Source of the DNA: JAKACA01 sp049510975
GTDB taxonomy: Bacteria; Actinomycetota; Acidimicrobiia; Acidimicrobiales; Bog-793
Assembly: GCA_049510975.1 (NCBI GenBank)
Contig: JBEKYM010000007.1
Span: 186,001 to 250,000 of the forward strand
Direction of reading: 5' to 3'
DNA length: 64,000 nt
Made by a program: the position numbers and the translations under genes. Under the pieces are notes generated by a model that was not told the origin of the DNA, ran no database searches, and saw nothing but the letters and a program-made list of their open reading frames with translations. Shown piece after piece: positions 40,038 through 48,453 of this stretch. Within the stretch, counting starts at the first letter, position 1. Every line of letters begins with the position of its first letter.

Positions 40038-40957
40038 CCGATCTGCGGTCACGGATCGGCTCGGTCATCTTGCCCAATCCCGTCATGACCGCGGCGGGAA
40101 CGAGTGGGCACGGCGCCGAGCTCGGGGCGTTCTTCGACTTGTCCGAGCTCGGAGCCGTCGTCGTGAAGTCGCTCTCGGCATCGCCCTGGCCGGGAAACCC
40201 GCCCCCTCGCGTCTGCCCCGTCCCCGGCGGCATGCTCAACGGTGTCGGCCTGCAGGGGCCGGGCGTGGCGGGTTGGGCTGATTCGGATCTCCCGGCGCTT
40301 GCCCGTAGCCGCGCCCGCATCGTCGTGAGCATCTGGGGTCGCCGGATCGAGGAGTTCGCCGAGGCCGCCGAAGCACTGGCGGTCGTGGTCGAGCGCCATG
40401 CCGGCGACATCGTCGCGTGTGAGGTGAACGTGAGCTGCCCGAACGTCGAGGACCGCAGCCGCATGTTCGCCCATTCGGCTGAGGCGACAGCCGCCGCCAT
40501 CACGGCCGCCAAGGCCTGCCGGCTGCCACTGTGGGCCAAGCTCTCGCCGAATACGTTCGAGCTCGTGGAGGTGGCCGGCGCAGCGCTCGAAGCGGGCGCC
40601 GAGGCCATCACGCTCGTCAACACGCTCCTCGGCCTCGCCATCGACCAGCGGACACGAAGCGTCGTGCTCGGCGCCGGCGGCGGGGGGCTGTCGGGTCCGG
40701 CACTGCACTCCGTCGCCCTTCGCGCCGTCTTCGACTGCCACTCGGTCTACCCGGACGCTCCCATCGTGGGGGTGGGAGGCATCTCCGACGGTGCAGGCGC
40801 ACTGCGCATGCTGCTGGCGGGAGCGAGCGCCGTCCAGGTCGGCACTGCCACGCTGGCTGACCCGAGGGCGCCGAGCAGAGTCCTGGCGGAACTTCGCCAG
40901 ATCCTCGAGACCGAGGGTGTGGCGTCTCTGGCCGAGGTCGTCGGGGCGGCGAAGTGA
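40034..40957 (+). CDS. pyrD: Dihydroorotate dehydrogenase, class 1B-like catalytic subunit
   Basis: FMN enzyme of 307 residues oxidising dihydroorotate to orotate. It starts with the GTG overlapping carB. The N-terminal block NPVMTAAGTSGHGAEL and the catalytic cysteine in VNVSCPNVED match class 1 enzymes; SLSASPWPGNPPPRV is the FMN/orotate loop and VGVGGISDG ends the phosphate-binding site. It lacks the N-terminal membrane helices of class 2. Class 1B enzymes normally work with an electron subunit PyrK, which is absent here, as are pyrF and pyrE. Annotation as the B form is from sequence resemblance and absence of a class 2 membrane segment. Confidence 0.9.
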   Translation: MTDLRSRIGSVILPNPVMTAAGTSGHGAELGAFFDLSELGAVVVKSLSASPWPGNPPPRVCPVPGGMLNGVGLQGPGVAGWADSDLPALARSRARIVVSIWGRRIEEFAEAAEALAVVVERHAGDIVACEVNVSCPNVEDRSRMFAHSAEATAAAITAAKACRLPLWAKLSPNTFELVEVAGAALEAGAEAITLVNTLLGLAIDQRTRSVVLGAGGGGLSGPALHSVALRAVFDCHSVYPDAPIVGVGGISDGAGALRMLLAGASAVQVGTATLADPRAPSRVLAELRQILETEGVASLAEVVGAAK

Positions 40958-41343
40958 TACGTGAACGGGCGGCGGCGCGTCCGTCGATGGGCAGCTTCTC
41001 GCGTTCGATCATTACGCTAATTTTCCTGTCAGTCCGGGTGACATAAACCTCGCCTCCGGGTGTCGGCAAGCAGCGCCCGAGGACTACCGGCGTGCGCTCG
41101 TGATGGCTGCGCCCGTCCAAGATTGCGAATGTATGACGAAGAACGTCCTTCGCAGCCGTCAAGTCGGATCTCGGCCAGCGCTCTGACCAGGACGTTCGCA
41201 AGAGATTGCGCAGATCCCGCAATCAGCCTGTCCCGAACGTTACGGATGCGCTACAGTGCCGCGTGCTGTGGTTTCCCGCAGAAGGGGAGCTGAGCGTGCC
41301 GGTGCCAACAGCGACGTTGAGATCAGGGAGGTTACTGAGCCAT
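40958..41343. other. 386-base intergenic region before the oligopeptide transporter
   Basis: No convincing gene. It holds a TACAGT hexamer (41252-41257), and AGGGAGG (41325-41331) 12 bases before the binding-protein start. The upstream part (40958-41040) is less GC-rich than its neighbours around ATTACGCTAATTTTCC. I see no clear terminator for the pyr operon. Confidence 0.6.
41252..41257 (+). promoter_or_regulatory. Putative -10 hexamer for the ABC importer
   Basis: TACAGT in the gap before the binding-protein gene. Initiation about 7 bases later would give a leader of about 80 bases that ends in the Shine-Dalgarno AGGGAGG. No -35 match. Confidence 0.38.
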
Positions 41344-43356
41344 ATGCAACGTAAACGGAGGCTGCAAGCAGCCTGGAAGATAGGCGCAGGGCTGGCATCA
41401 GCCGCTGTCGTCCTAGCGGCGTGCGGGAGCAGTTCATCGACGCCGACGACCAGTGCTGGCAATACGACGACGACTGTCGCCGCGCACCAGATGGGTGGGA
41501 CCGTCTACTGGGCAGAAGGTGCCAACGCTAAGCCGACCTGGATCTTTCCCTTTGCCAGCCTGGCGTACTTCTCGGTCACGAACCTCACCCAGTTCCAGGA
41601 GCTGATCTACCGGCCCCTCTACTACTTCGGGTCCCCGACGAGCTCCCAGCCGACCGTTGACTTCCAGCTGTCACTGGCCAACGCGCCGGTGTGGAACAGC
41701 AACGACTCGAGCGTGACGATCTCGCTCAAGGGTTGGAAGTTCTACAACGGCCAGGTTGTCGACGCTCAGTCCGTCATCTTCTGGCTCAACATGATGAAGG
41801 TGGAAGGCGCTGCCAACTGGGCCGGCTACGCCGAGGGTAACAACCAGTTCCCGGGCAACATCAAGAGCTACTCGGCCACCAGTCCGTCCGCCCTGTCGGT
41901 GACGATCAACCTCGACAGCTCGTACAACCCGACCTGGTACCTCTACAACGAGCTCTCGCAGATCACGCCGATGGCTGAGGCCTGGGACGTCACGTCGTTG
42001 ACGGCAGCTCCCGGCTCCGGCAAGTGCGGGACGGTCCTGAGCGGTGCCATGACCGGTACTGAGTCGGCCATCGTCGCAGCCTGCACCAAGGTGTGGACCT
42101 TCGACACCGACAACGGTGGCAAGGCTACTCACGCCCAGATGGCCGGTAGCGTCGACACCTACGGCACGAACCCGCTGTGGAAGGCCGGCACGGACGGCCC
42201 CTGGCTCCTGAGCGCCTTCAACGGCTCCAGCGGCGAGGCCACGTACACGCCGAACCCGAACTACAGCGGCCCCCAGAAGCCGATCATCTCGAAGTTCGTG
42301 GAAGTGCCGTACGCGGCGACGTCTGCCGAGTACAACGCGCTTGCAGCCGGTGGCGCCAACGCCCCCGACGTCGGCTACCTCCCGTCGGAGAACACGCCGC
42401 AGAAGCCGACCTCGACGCCCGTCACCCAGGCTGGCCCGAACGCCCCGGCCCTGTCGAGCACGTACAACCTCGTGCAGTTCGAGTCATGGGTCGTCAACTA
42501 CTTCCCAGAGAACTACGACTCCACAAAGGGTGCTGACGGGCATGCCGGCATGGTCTTCCGCCAGCTGTACTTCCGGCAGGCCCTGCAGGATCTGGTCAAC
42601 CAGACCGGCATCATCCAGACGTACTTCAAGGGCTACGGAGTCCCGACCTATGGTCCGGCCCCGGCATACCCGCCGAACAAGTTCGCCTCCGGCGACGAGT
42701 TGAAGCCGGGCGGCCCCTACCCCTTCAGTGAGGCCAACGCGATTGCCCTCCTGAAGGACAACGGCTGGACCGTGAAGCCGGGTGGCGTCTCCACCTGCGC
42801 CAAGGCAGGAACCGCCAAGGGCGACTGTGGCGCCGGCATCCCCGCCGGTACCCCGCTCACCTTCTCCGAGGTGTTCGTCAGCGGTACCCCCGCACTGACG
42901 AGCACGGTGGAGTACGAGGTGTCGGAGTGGGCCAAGGCCGGTATCAAGGTCACGACGAGCCAGAACACCTTCTCCGGTGTTCTCGGAATCGCCGTTCCCT
43001 GCCTGCCGAAGGTCACCGATGCGTGCCAGAGCTGGGACATGGCCAACTGGGGCGGCGGCTGGCTGTACGCCCCGGACTACCTGCCGACGGGTGAGGAAAT
43101 CTTCGCCACCGGTGCCGGATCGAACTCGGGTAACTACAACGACGCGATGAACAACCAGCTGATCGTTGCCACCAACAAGAGCTCGAGCTCCAGCGTCTTC
43201 GAGACGTACGAGAACTACCTTGCCGAGCAGCTGCCGGTCATCTGGCAGCCCGCGGCGGTGGGTGAGGCCGAGATCATCAAGACCCTCGGTGGTGTCACTC
43301 CCATCAACTCCCTCCAGAACCTGGACCCGGAGTACTGGTACTTCATCAAGTCATAG
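41344..43356 (+). CDS. Oligopeptide-type ABC transporter solute-binding lipoprotein
   Basis: Family 5 extracellular solute-binding protein of 670 residues. The ATG at 41344 follows AGGGAGG at a 12-base distance. The signal peptide has a basic n-region (QRKRR) and the lipobox LAAC with Cys27, followed by a Ser/Thr-rich linker. The mature part has family-5-like elements: VDFQLSLANAPVWNSND, GWKFYNGQVVDAQSVIFWL and FRQLYFRQALQDLVNQT. Cargo is likely a peptide or similar compound; the specificity is unknown. It is more AT-rich in codon choice than flanking housekeeping genes. It precedes the two permease genes; the hairpin at 43401-43437 lies just behind it. Confidence 0.92.
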   Translation: MQRKRRLQAAWKIGAGLASAAVVLAACGSSSSTPTTSAGNTTTTVAAHQMGGTVYWAEGANAKPTWIFPFASLAYFSVTNLTQFQELIYRPLYYFGSPTSSQPTVDFQLSLANAPVWNSNDSSVTISLKGWKFYNGQVVDAQSVIFWLNMMKVEGAANWAGYAEGNNQFPGNIKSYSATSPSALSVTINLDSSYNPTWYLYNELSQITPMAEAWDVTSLTAAPGSGKCGTVLSGAMTGTESAIVAACTKVWTFDTDNGGKATHAQMAGSVDTYGTNPLWKAGTDGPWLLSAFNGSSGEATYTPNPNYSGPQKPIISKFVEVPYAATSAEYNALAAGGANAPDVGYLPSENTPQKPTSTPVTQAGPNAPALSSTYNLVQFESWVVNYFPENYDSTKGADGHAGMVFRQLYFRQALQDLVNQTGIIQTYFKGYGVPTYGPAPAYPPNKFASGDELKPGGPYPFSEANAIALLKDNGWTVKPGGVSTCAKAGTAKGDCGAGIPAGTPLTFSEVFVSGTPALTSTVEYEVSEWAKAGIKVTTSQNTFSGVLGIAVPCLPKVTDACQSWDMANWGGGWLYAPDYLPTGEEIFATGAGSNSGNYNDAMNNQLIVATNKSSSSSVFETYENYLAEQLPVIWQPAAVGEAEIIKTLGGVTPINSLQNLDPEYWYFIKS

Positions 43357-43400
43357 CCTGACGACGGGACCTCGGTTCCGGCGATCGGACTGGATAGCGG

Positions 43401-43437
43401 CCCTGGCCCGGGAGGGGATGCCTCTCCCGGGCCAGGG
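43401..43437 (+). terminator. Strong hairpin between binding-protein and permease genes
   Basis: Perfect 14-bp stem CCCTGGCCCGGGAG (43401-43414) with CTCCCGGGCCAGGG (43424-43437) and a 9-base loop. No U-run follows. Hairpins at this site in importer operons often protect the upstream mRNA and lower expression of the permease genes, so that the binding protein is made in excess. Confidence 0.7.
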
Positions 43438-43503
43438 TGCTTCCGATGGCTCGCCGGCCCTGTGTAGCCCGCCACCGATGCAGTAAACTCACAAAACGAG
43501 CGG

Positions 43504-44532
43504 GTGCAGCGAGGTTTGCCCGCTCCCGCCTGCGGCGTCGGCGCTGCAGGCGTCCCAGGGGAGGTCGGCACCACGATCGGATTCATCATCCGCCGGATCT
43601 TGCAGTCAATTCTTGTCTGCCTCGGCGTGCTTCTCATCGTGTACATCCTCTTCTACTTCGAGGGTCCGGTGGAGCTGGCGAAGTCGATCCTCGGATCGAC
43701 GAGAGCGACTCCTTCGCAGATCCAGCTGACGATCCACCAATACGGGTTCGACCAGCCGATCTGGGTGCAGCTGTGGCGGGCGCTCGTTCGCTACCGGCAC
43801 CTGAACTTCGGTATCTCCGCCCAGCAGAACCAGCCGGTGTCGACGCTGCTCGCAACGGCGATGCCTCGCTCGCTCCTGCTCGTGGGCTCATCGATCGTGC
43901 TGGCGCTGCTCGTGGCTCTGCCCCTCGGCGTCTTCCAGGTGGTCCGCCGCAACAGGGCTTCCGACTACATCTTGACGAGCCTCTCGTTCATCTTCTACGC
44001 CATGCCGGCCTACCTGCTCGGCATTCTGCTCATCATGGTGTTCGCCATCCACTGGCACATCTTCTCGCCCGTCATCCTGCCGAGCGAGTCCGTGTGGCAG
44101 ATCGCCACCAGCTGGAAACAGCTGACGCTCCCGGTCTTCACGTTGGCCGCAGCCACCGTGGCCTCCTTCAGCCGGTACATGCGATCGTCGATGATGGACG
44201 CGCTGACCGAGGACTACGTGAGGACGGCACGTGCCAAGGGCGCCGGCGAGGGCCGCGTGCTCTTCCGCCATGCGTTCCGCAACGCCCTCATCCCGATCAT
44301 CACCCTGCTCGGTCTCTCTCTGCCGGCGATCGCCGGCGGAGCGGTCATCACCGAGACGGTGTTCAACTACCCGGGCATGGGGCTGCTCACCACGACTGCC
44401 GCTCTCGGCAACGACGTCCCCGTCGTCGTGGGGACCACCGTCGTAGCGACCGTGCTCACGGTGGCAGGTTCATTGCTGGCCGACATCCTGTACGCCATCG
44501 CCGACCCGAGGATCCGTTATGCAAGCCGGTAA
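43504..44532 (+). CDS. Oligopeptide ABC transporter permease (DppB/OppB type)
   Basis: Inner-membrane permease of 342 residues as read from GTG 43504. The region FIIRRILQSILVCLGVLLIVYIL is the first helix; the EAA loop is GAGEGRVLFRHAFRNALIPI, coupling to the ATPase. GGAVITETVFNYPGMGLL is the signature of the second half. The annotated GTG has no Shine-Dalgarno. AGGGGAGG (43557-43564) lies 11 bases before an ATC at 43576 that begins IGFIIRRILQ, where homologues start, so the true start may be non-standard. It overlaps the second permease by 14 bases. Confidence 0.9.
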   Translation: MQRGLPAPACGVGAAGVPGEVGTTIGFIIRRILQSILVCLGVLLIVYILFYFEGPVELAKSILGSTRATPSQIQLTIHQYGFDQPIWVQLWRALVRYRHLNFGISAQQNQPVSTLLATAMPRSLLLVGSSIVLALLVALPLGVFQVVRRNRASDYILTSLSFIFYAMPAYLLGILLIMVFAIHWHIFSPVILPSESVWQIATSWKQLTLPVFTLAAATVASFSRYMRSSMMDALTEDYVRTARAKGAGEGRVLFRHAFRNALIPIITLLGLSLPAIAGGAVITETVFNYPGMGLLTTTAALGNDVPVVVGTTVVATVLTVAGSLLADILYAIADPRIRYASR

Positions 44533-45550
44533 TCCGGGCGGGCTGGATCCCGTCCTTCGTGACCTGACCGCCGGCATCTCGAGAGCCACGGTGCTGGAGG
44601 GAGCCGAGCCGGCTCCTCCGGTCGTTGCTCCGGTTGCCCTGACGAAGGAACCCGAAGGCGGTGAAGCCGGCTCGACAGGCAGCATGTGGCGCCTGATCGG
44701 CCGCGTCTTCGTCGAGAACAAGCTTGCCGTGGTCGGCCTCGTGATCCTGGTCGTCATGCTGGCGTTCTGTTTCCTCGGGCCGTTCATCTACCACAGTGAC
44801 CAGAGCTCGGTCATCCTGCGAGGGATCACCGGACCGGGGACCTGTGGCGGCAGCAGCCCGACGCCCGGGCCGGCGTGCCCGCTTGGTACTGACCAGGCGG
44901 GTTTCGATGTGCTCGGTCGCCTGATGCTGGCTGGGCAGGCTTCGCTCGAGGTGGGATTTGCTGCCGCGGCAGTGGCGACGCTGCTCGGCGTCGTCTACGG
45001 CGCCGTGGCGGGCTTCTTCGGCGGCGTCCTCGATGCCGTCATGATGCGTGTCGTCGACAGCCTCCTCTCCATCCCGGGCCTGCTGCTCCTCATCGTCTTC
45101 GCCGTCCTCTTCAGCCCCGGCAAGACGACGCTGATCTTCATCATCGGAGGCCTCGCCTGGCTGTACCCGGCTCGCCTGGTCCGAGGTGAGACGCTCACCC
45201 TGAGAACCCGGGAGTACGTCCAAGCCGTTCGGGTCATGGGTGGATCGGGACGTCGGATCGTCCTGCGTCACATCATCCCGAATGCGATCGGCACGATCGT
45301 GGTGAATGCGACCTTCCAGGTGGCAGACGCCATCTTGACGTTGGCTGCTCTCAGCTTCCTGCAGCTCGGTATCCGGCCGCCACAGACCGACTGGGGCCAA
45401 ATGCTCTCCAACGGCACGCTGTACGCCGAGTCGGGCTACTGGTGGCTGATCGTTCCCGCCGGCGCCTGCATCGTGCTCGTCGTGGTGGCGTTCAACTTCA
45501 TCGGCGACGCCCTTCGCGACTCACTGGAAGTCCGCCTGCAGCAGCGCTGA
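44519..45550 (+). CDS. Oligopeptide ABC transporter permease (DppC/OppC type)
   Basis: Second permease of 343 residues. The ATG at 44519 lies 14 bases inside the previous gene. After about 50 residues of low-complexity N-terminus comes the OppC-type first helix (FVENKLAVVGLVILVVML), the GTDQAGFDVLGRLMLAGQ segment, and the EAA loop region VRVMGGSGRRIVLRHIIPNA. The N-terminal extension is unusual, with an AEPAPPVVAP tract. Together with the binding protein and the fused ATPase gene on the other strand this makes a full importer. Convergent with the ATPase gene at a distance of 369 bases. Confidence 0.92.
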   Translation: MQAGNPGGLDPVLRDLTAGISRATVLEGAEPAPPVVAPVALTKEPEGGEAGSTGSMWRLIGRVFVENKLAVVGLVILVVMLAFCFLGPFIYHSDQSSVILRGITGPGTCGGSSPTPGPACPLGTDQAGFDVLGRLMLAGQASLEVGFAAAAVATLLGVVYGAVAGFFGGVLDAVMMRVVDSLLSIPGLLLLIVFAVLFSPGKTTLIFIIGGLAWLYPARLVRGETLTLRTREYVQAVRVMGGSGRRIVLRHIIPNAIGTIVVNATFQVADAILTLAALSFLQLGIRPPQTDWGQMLSNGTLYAESGYWWLIVPAGACIVLVVVAFNFIGDALRDSLEVRLQQR

Positions 45551-45741
45551 CGGTGAGCCGGCGGCCGGCGGGCCGTGGTGGGCTCTGAGAACGTCCTGAG
45601 TGCCTCCTGGTGGGTCCGGGGGCGGTAGGGCAGGCGCCCGCGTCGTGGGTCGCTGTCGCTCCGTATCCGGAACCTCAAGAAAACCCGACTGGCCGCCGTC
45701 GGAACTTCGCGCACCCACTTGACTCCGCGTCAGCCGCCAGC

Positions 45742-45803
45742 CGAACCGTGTGCACAGAGTGACCGCCGGAGCGGGTGTCCGGTCACTTTGTGCACACGGT
45801 TCG
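45742..45803. repeat. 62-base palindromic element, third copy
   Basis: Arms start CGAACCGTGTGCACA and end TGCACACGGTTCG, 24 bases with 23 pairing, around a 14-base centre CCGGAGCGGGTGTC. The same element occurs twice at 20484-20628. Here too it lies between genes. Confidence 0.85.
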
Positions 45804-45806
45804 AGG

Positions 45807-45833
45807 CGAGGCTTTGCACCGTGCAAAGCCTCG
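45807..45833. terminator. 27-base perfect palindrome between convergent genes
   Basis: Arms CGAGGCTTTGCAC and GTGCAAAGCCTCG are exactly complementary around a single base. It lies 3 bases after the 62-base palindrome and between convergent genes, so a two-way 3' end is likely. No T-run. Confidence 0.6.
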
Positions 45834-45919
45834 AGGCGATGGCCGGCCGCCTCCAACGGGTGTCCGTACGGTGCAGGCATACCGCCGGGACGAGCGTCCG
45901 GTCACGGACGCCGCCAGGC

Positions 45920-48010
45920 TCAGACGAAGGTGGCGGCCACGTCGTCGGTGTTGGTGACAGGAGCCTGCAGGGGGAAGTGGCAGGCGGCGAGGTGGCCGCT
46001 GCCGAACAGCCGCAAAGGAGGCTCCTGCTCGCCGCAGATCTCTTGGGCGTAGGGGCAGCGGGTGCGGAACCGGCAGCCGCTCGGCGGGTGCATGGCCGAG
46101 GGCAGCTCGCCGACGATGACCTGGCCGAGCTTCGATCGTGCGATGCTCGGCTCGGCCACCGGGATCGTGTCGATGAGGCCCTTCGTGTACGGGTGGGCCG
46201 CGTGCTCGTAGATCGCCTGGGACGGCCCGATCTCGACGAGCTTGCCGAGGTACATCACGCCAATGCGGTCTGCCAGGTACTTCACGACAGCGAGGTCGTG
46301 GGAGATGACGATGTAGGACAAGCCGTGTCGGTCCTGCAGCCCCTTCATGAGGTTGAGGATCTGGGCCTGAATGGAGACGTCGAGGGCCGAGACCGGCTCG
46401 TCGGCCACGATGAGCTTCGGGTTCAGCGTGAGGGCTCGTGCAAACCCGATCCGTTGGCGCTGGCCGCCGGAGAACTCGTGCGGGTACAGGTCGTAGGCCT
46501 TGCGTGCCAGACCGACCTCGTCGAGCAGTTCCAGGACTCGATGGTGCTGCTCGGCGTGGTTGCCAATTCCTTGCACGACGAGCGGTTCGCGAAGGATGGT
46601 GCCGACTCGCATCCTCGGGTCGAGCGACGCGTACGGGTCTTGGAACATGAGCTGCATGTCCCGGCGCTGCCGGCGCAGTTCGAGACCCTTCATCTTCGTG
46701 ACGTCCTTGCCCTCGAAACGGATCGCCCCGCCGTTCGGACGCTCCAAGCCCACGATGAGCCGCCCGATGGTCGTCTTGCCGCAGCCGGACTCGCCTACGA
46801 GACCGAACGTCTCGCCCTCGCGCACGGTGAAGGTGACGTCGGACACCGCCTTCACGGTCCCGATCTTGCGCTGGACGACAGCGCCCGAAGTGACGGAGAA
46901 CTCCTTGATGAGGTGCTCGATCTCGAGGATCGGCGTCCGCTCGGCGAGCACGGCGACGCGGCTCTCGGCCCGAGCCAAGGCAGCCTGCTTCTCTGCGTCC
47001 GACACAGTGAGAACCGGCCGGCGGTCGCTGTCCTCCGCGCCGATCGGATTGAAGCACGCAAAGGTGTGCTGCGGAACGCCGGGAACCGCTTCGAGCTGGG
47101 GGTCCTCCTTGCTGCAGCGTTCGGTGGCGAACGCACAGCGAGGCTGGAAGCGGCAGCTCGTCAGCACCTGCGACAGGTCCGGCGGCAGGCCGGCGATGCT
47201 GTAGAGCCGTTGGGTCGAGTCTGCCTCGAGCTTCGGGATGGACTGCAGCAGCGCGGAGGCGTAGGGGTGCTGCATGCGGTGGAACAACTCCTGGGTGTCG
47301 GCGGACTCGACGATCCTGCCGGCATACATGACGATGACTCGGTCGGTCCGCCCGGCGATGACACCCATGTCGTGGGTGATGAGGATGATCGCCATGTTCA
47401 GCCGCTGGCGGAGGTCGTCGAGCAGGTTCAGGATCTGCGCCTGGATGGTGACGTCGAGAGCCGTCGTGGGCTCGTCGGCGATGAGCAGCTTCGGCTCGCA
47501 GGCCAAAGCCAAGGCGATCATCACGCGCTGGCGGAGACCGCCGGAGAGCTGGTGGGGGTAGTAGTTGAGCCGCTCTGCGGGACGGGGCATGCCCACGAGG
47601 GTGAGGACCTCGAGCGCCCGCTCCCGGGCCTCGGCCTTTGACACGTTGCGATGCAGGCGGACGCCCTCGGAGATCTGCTGGGCGATGGTCATCGTCGGGT
47701 TGAGTGACGTCATCGGATCCTGGAAGACCATGGCGGCTTCGTTGCCGCGGACCTCCTGCATCTGCTTCGAGCTGAGGGGAACGACGTCGTTGCCGTTGAT
47801 CCGGATGGCACCACCGGCGATGTGCCCGACGACCGGGAGGAGCTTCATGATCGACAGACCGATGGTGCTCTTGCCACAACCCGACTCGCCGACAATGCCG
47901 ACGCTTTCCCCTTCTGCCACCGTGAAACTGACGCCATCTACAGCGCCCACATTGGCGGTCCGCAAGTGGAATTCAGTGCGCAGGTTCTCGACTTCGAGAA
48001 CGTTGGCCAC
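45920..48010 (-). CDS. Fused oligopeptide ABC transporter ATPase (DppD-DppF type)
   Basis: Protein of 696 residues with two complete ATPase domains in one chain. Half one: GESGCGKSTIG (Walker A), LSGGLRQRVMIALAL (signature) and LLIADEPTTALDV (Walker B). Half two: GESGCGKTTIG, FSGGQRQRIGFARAL and LIVADEPVSALDV. Each half ends with an oligopeptide-type cysteine-containing tail (CRFQPRCAFATERC and CRFRTRCPYAQEIC), typical of DppD/DppF, which usually are separate proteins. It is on the minus strand, convergent to the binding protein and permeases. A divergent arrangement with mihF follows. Energises import through the two permeases is the expected role. Confidence 0.95.
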   Translation of the reverse strand: MANVLEVENLRTEFHLRTANVGAVDGVSFTVAEGESVGIVGESGCGKSTIGLSIMKLLPVVGHIAGGAIRINGNDVVPLSSKQMQEVRGNEAAMVFQDPMTSLNPTMTIAQQISEGVRLHRNVSKAEARERALEVLTLVGMPRPAERLNYYPHQLSGGLRQRVMIALALACEPKLLIADEPTTALDVTIQAQILNLLDDLRQRLNMAIILITHDMGVIAGRTDRVIVMYAGRIVESADTQELFHRMQHPYASALLQSIPKLEADSTQRLYSIAGLPPDLSQVLTSCRFQPRCAFATERCSKEDPQLEAVPGVPQHTFACFNPIGAEDSDRRPVLTVSDAEKQAALARAESRVAVLAERTPILEIEHLIKEFSVTSGAVVQRKIGTVKAVSDVTFTVREGETFGLVGESGCGKTTIGRLIVGLERPNGGAIRFEGKDVTKMKGLELRRQRRDMQLMFQDPYASLDPRMRVGTILREPLVVQGIGNHAEQHHRVLELLDEVGLARKAYDLYPHEFSGGQRQRIGFARALTLNPKLIVADEPVSALDVSIQAQILNLMKGLQDRHGLSYIVISHDLAVVKYLADRIGVMYLGKLVEIGPSQAIYEHAAHPYTKGLIDTIPVAEPSIARSKLGQVIVGELPSAMHPPSGCRFRTRCPYAQEICGEQEPPLRLFGSGHLAACHFPLQAPVTNTDDVAATFV

Positions 48011-48086
48011 GTGACCACCCCTTCGTGATCAGCCTCGATCGGCGTCCGTAAAGCGCGGGTCCCTGGTCGCCCTGCGCGTGCCGCGC

Positions 48087-48092
48087 TATCGT
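48087..48092 (+). promoter_or_regulatory. Putative -10 hexamer for mihF
   Basis: TATCGT, 8 bases before the ATG at 48101, without a Shine-Dalgarno. May drive mihF and gmk. Confidence 0.45.
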
Positions 48093-48100
48093 AGCGGCCC

Positions 48101-48421
48101 ATGCCACAACCACCCAGCCTCAGCCCAGAGCAGCGCCAAGCAGCGCTCGAGAAGGCCGCGGCCGTGCGTCGCCAGCGGGCCGAGATCAAAGACCACCTGA
48201 AGAGCGGTCGTGTGACGCTCAAGGAACTGCTCGACCGCGCGAACTCCGACGACACGGTCGGCAAGATGAAGGTCCTGGCCGCCCTCGAGGCGCTTCCCGG
48301 TACCGGCAAGGTCAAGGCCCGCCGCCTGATGGACACCGTCGGGATCAGCGAGGGCCGCCGCCTCCAGGGACTCGGAGCCAAGCAGCGCGAGACGCTGCTC
48401 GAGGCCGCAGAGCGCCCCTGA
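48101..48421 (+). CDS. mihF: Integration host factor, actinobacterial type
   Basis: DNA-binding protein of 106 residues of the actinobacterial IHF type, unrelated to the IHF/HU fold of proteobacteria. Family blocks are ALEKAAAVRRQRAEIKDHLK near the start, LKELLDRANSD, then the helix-two-turn-helix stretch ALEALPGTGKVKARRLMDTVGI with RRLQGLG. It is a nucleoid and recombination protein. The order mihF-gmk-rpoZ-coaBC-metK-priA is the same in mycobacteria. The mihF-gmk gap is about 32 bases; gmk lacks a standard start codon, so coupling to mihF may matter. Start ATG 48101. Confidence 0.95.
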   Translation: MPQPPSLSPEQRQAALEKAAAVRRQRAEIKDHLKSGRVTLKELLDRANSDDTVGKMKVLAALEALPGTGKVKARRLMDTVGISEGRRLQGLGAKQRETLLEAAERP

Positions 48422-48453
48422 GCGCTTGATCCCCTGAGCCTCATCACACGGCC

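Larger units (their letters stand above)
45551..45919. other. 369-base region between convergent transporter genes
   Basis: Non-coding between the permease and the fused ATPase gene. It contains the third copy of the 62-base palindrome (45742-45803) followed at once by a perfect 27-base palindrome (45807-45833). No promoter or reading frame stands out; the rest is plain high-GC sequence. Confidence 0.7.

Noticed and set aside
40958..41200. tRNA or small RNA in the gap after pyrD
   Set aside because: No cloverleaf with a T-loop sequence or acceptor pairing could be drawn; the gap shows only weak promoter-like hexamers.
45719..47641. Long plus-strand open frame (640 codons) opposite the fused ATPase
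   Set aside because: Antisense to a protein with two complete ABC ATPase domains; begins inside the palindromic repeat and shows no recognisable domain.
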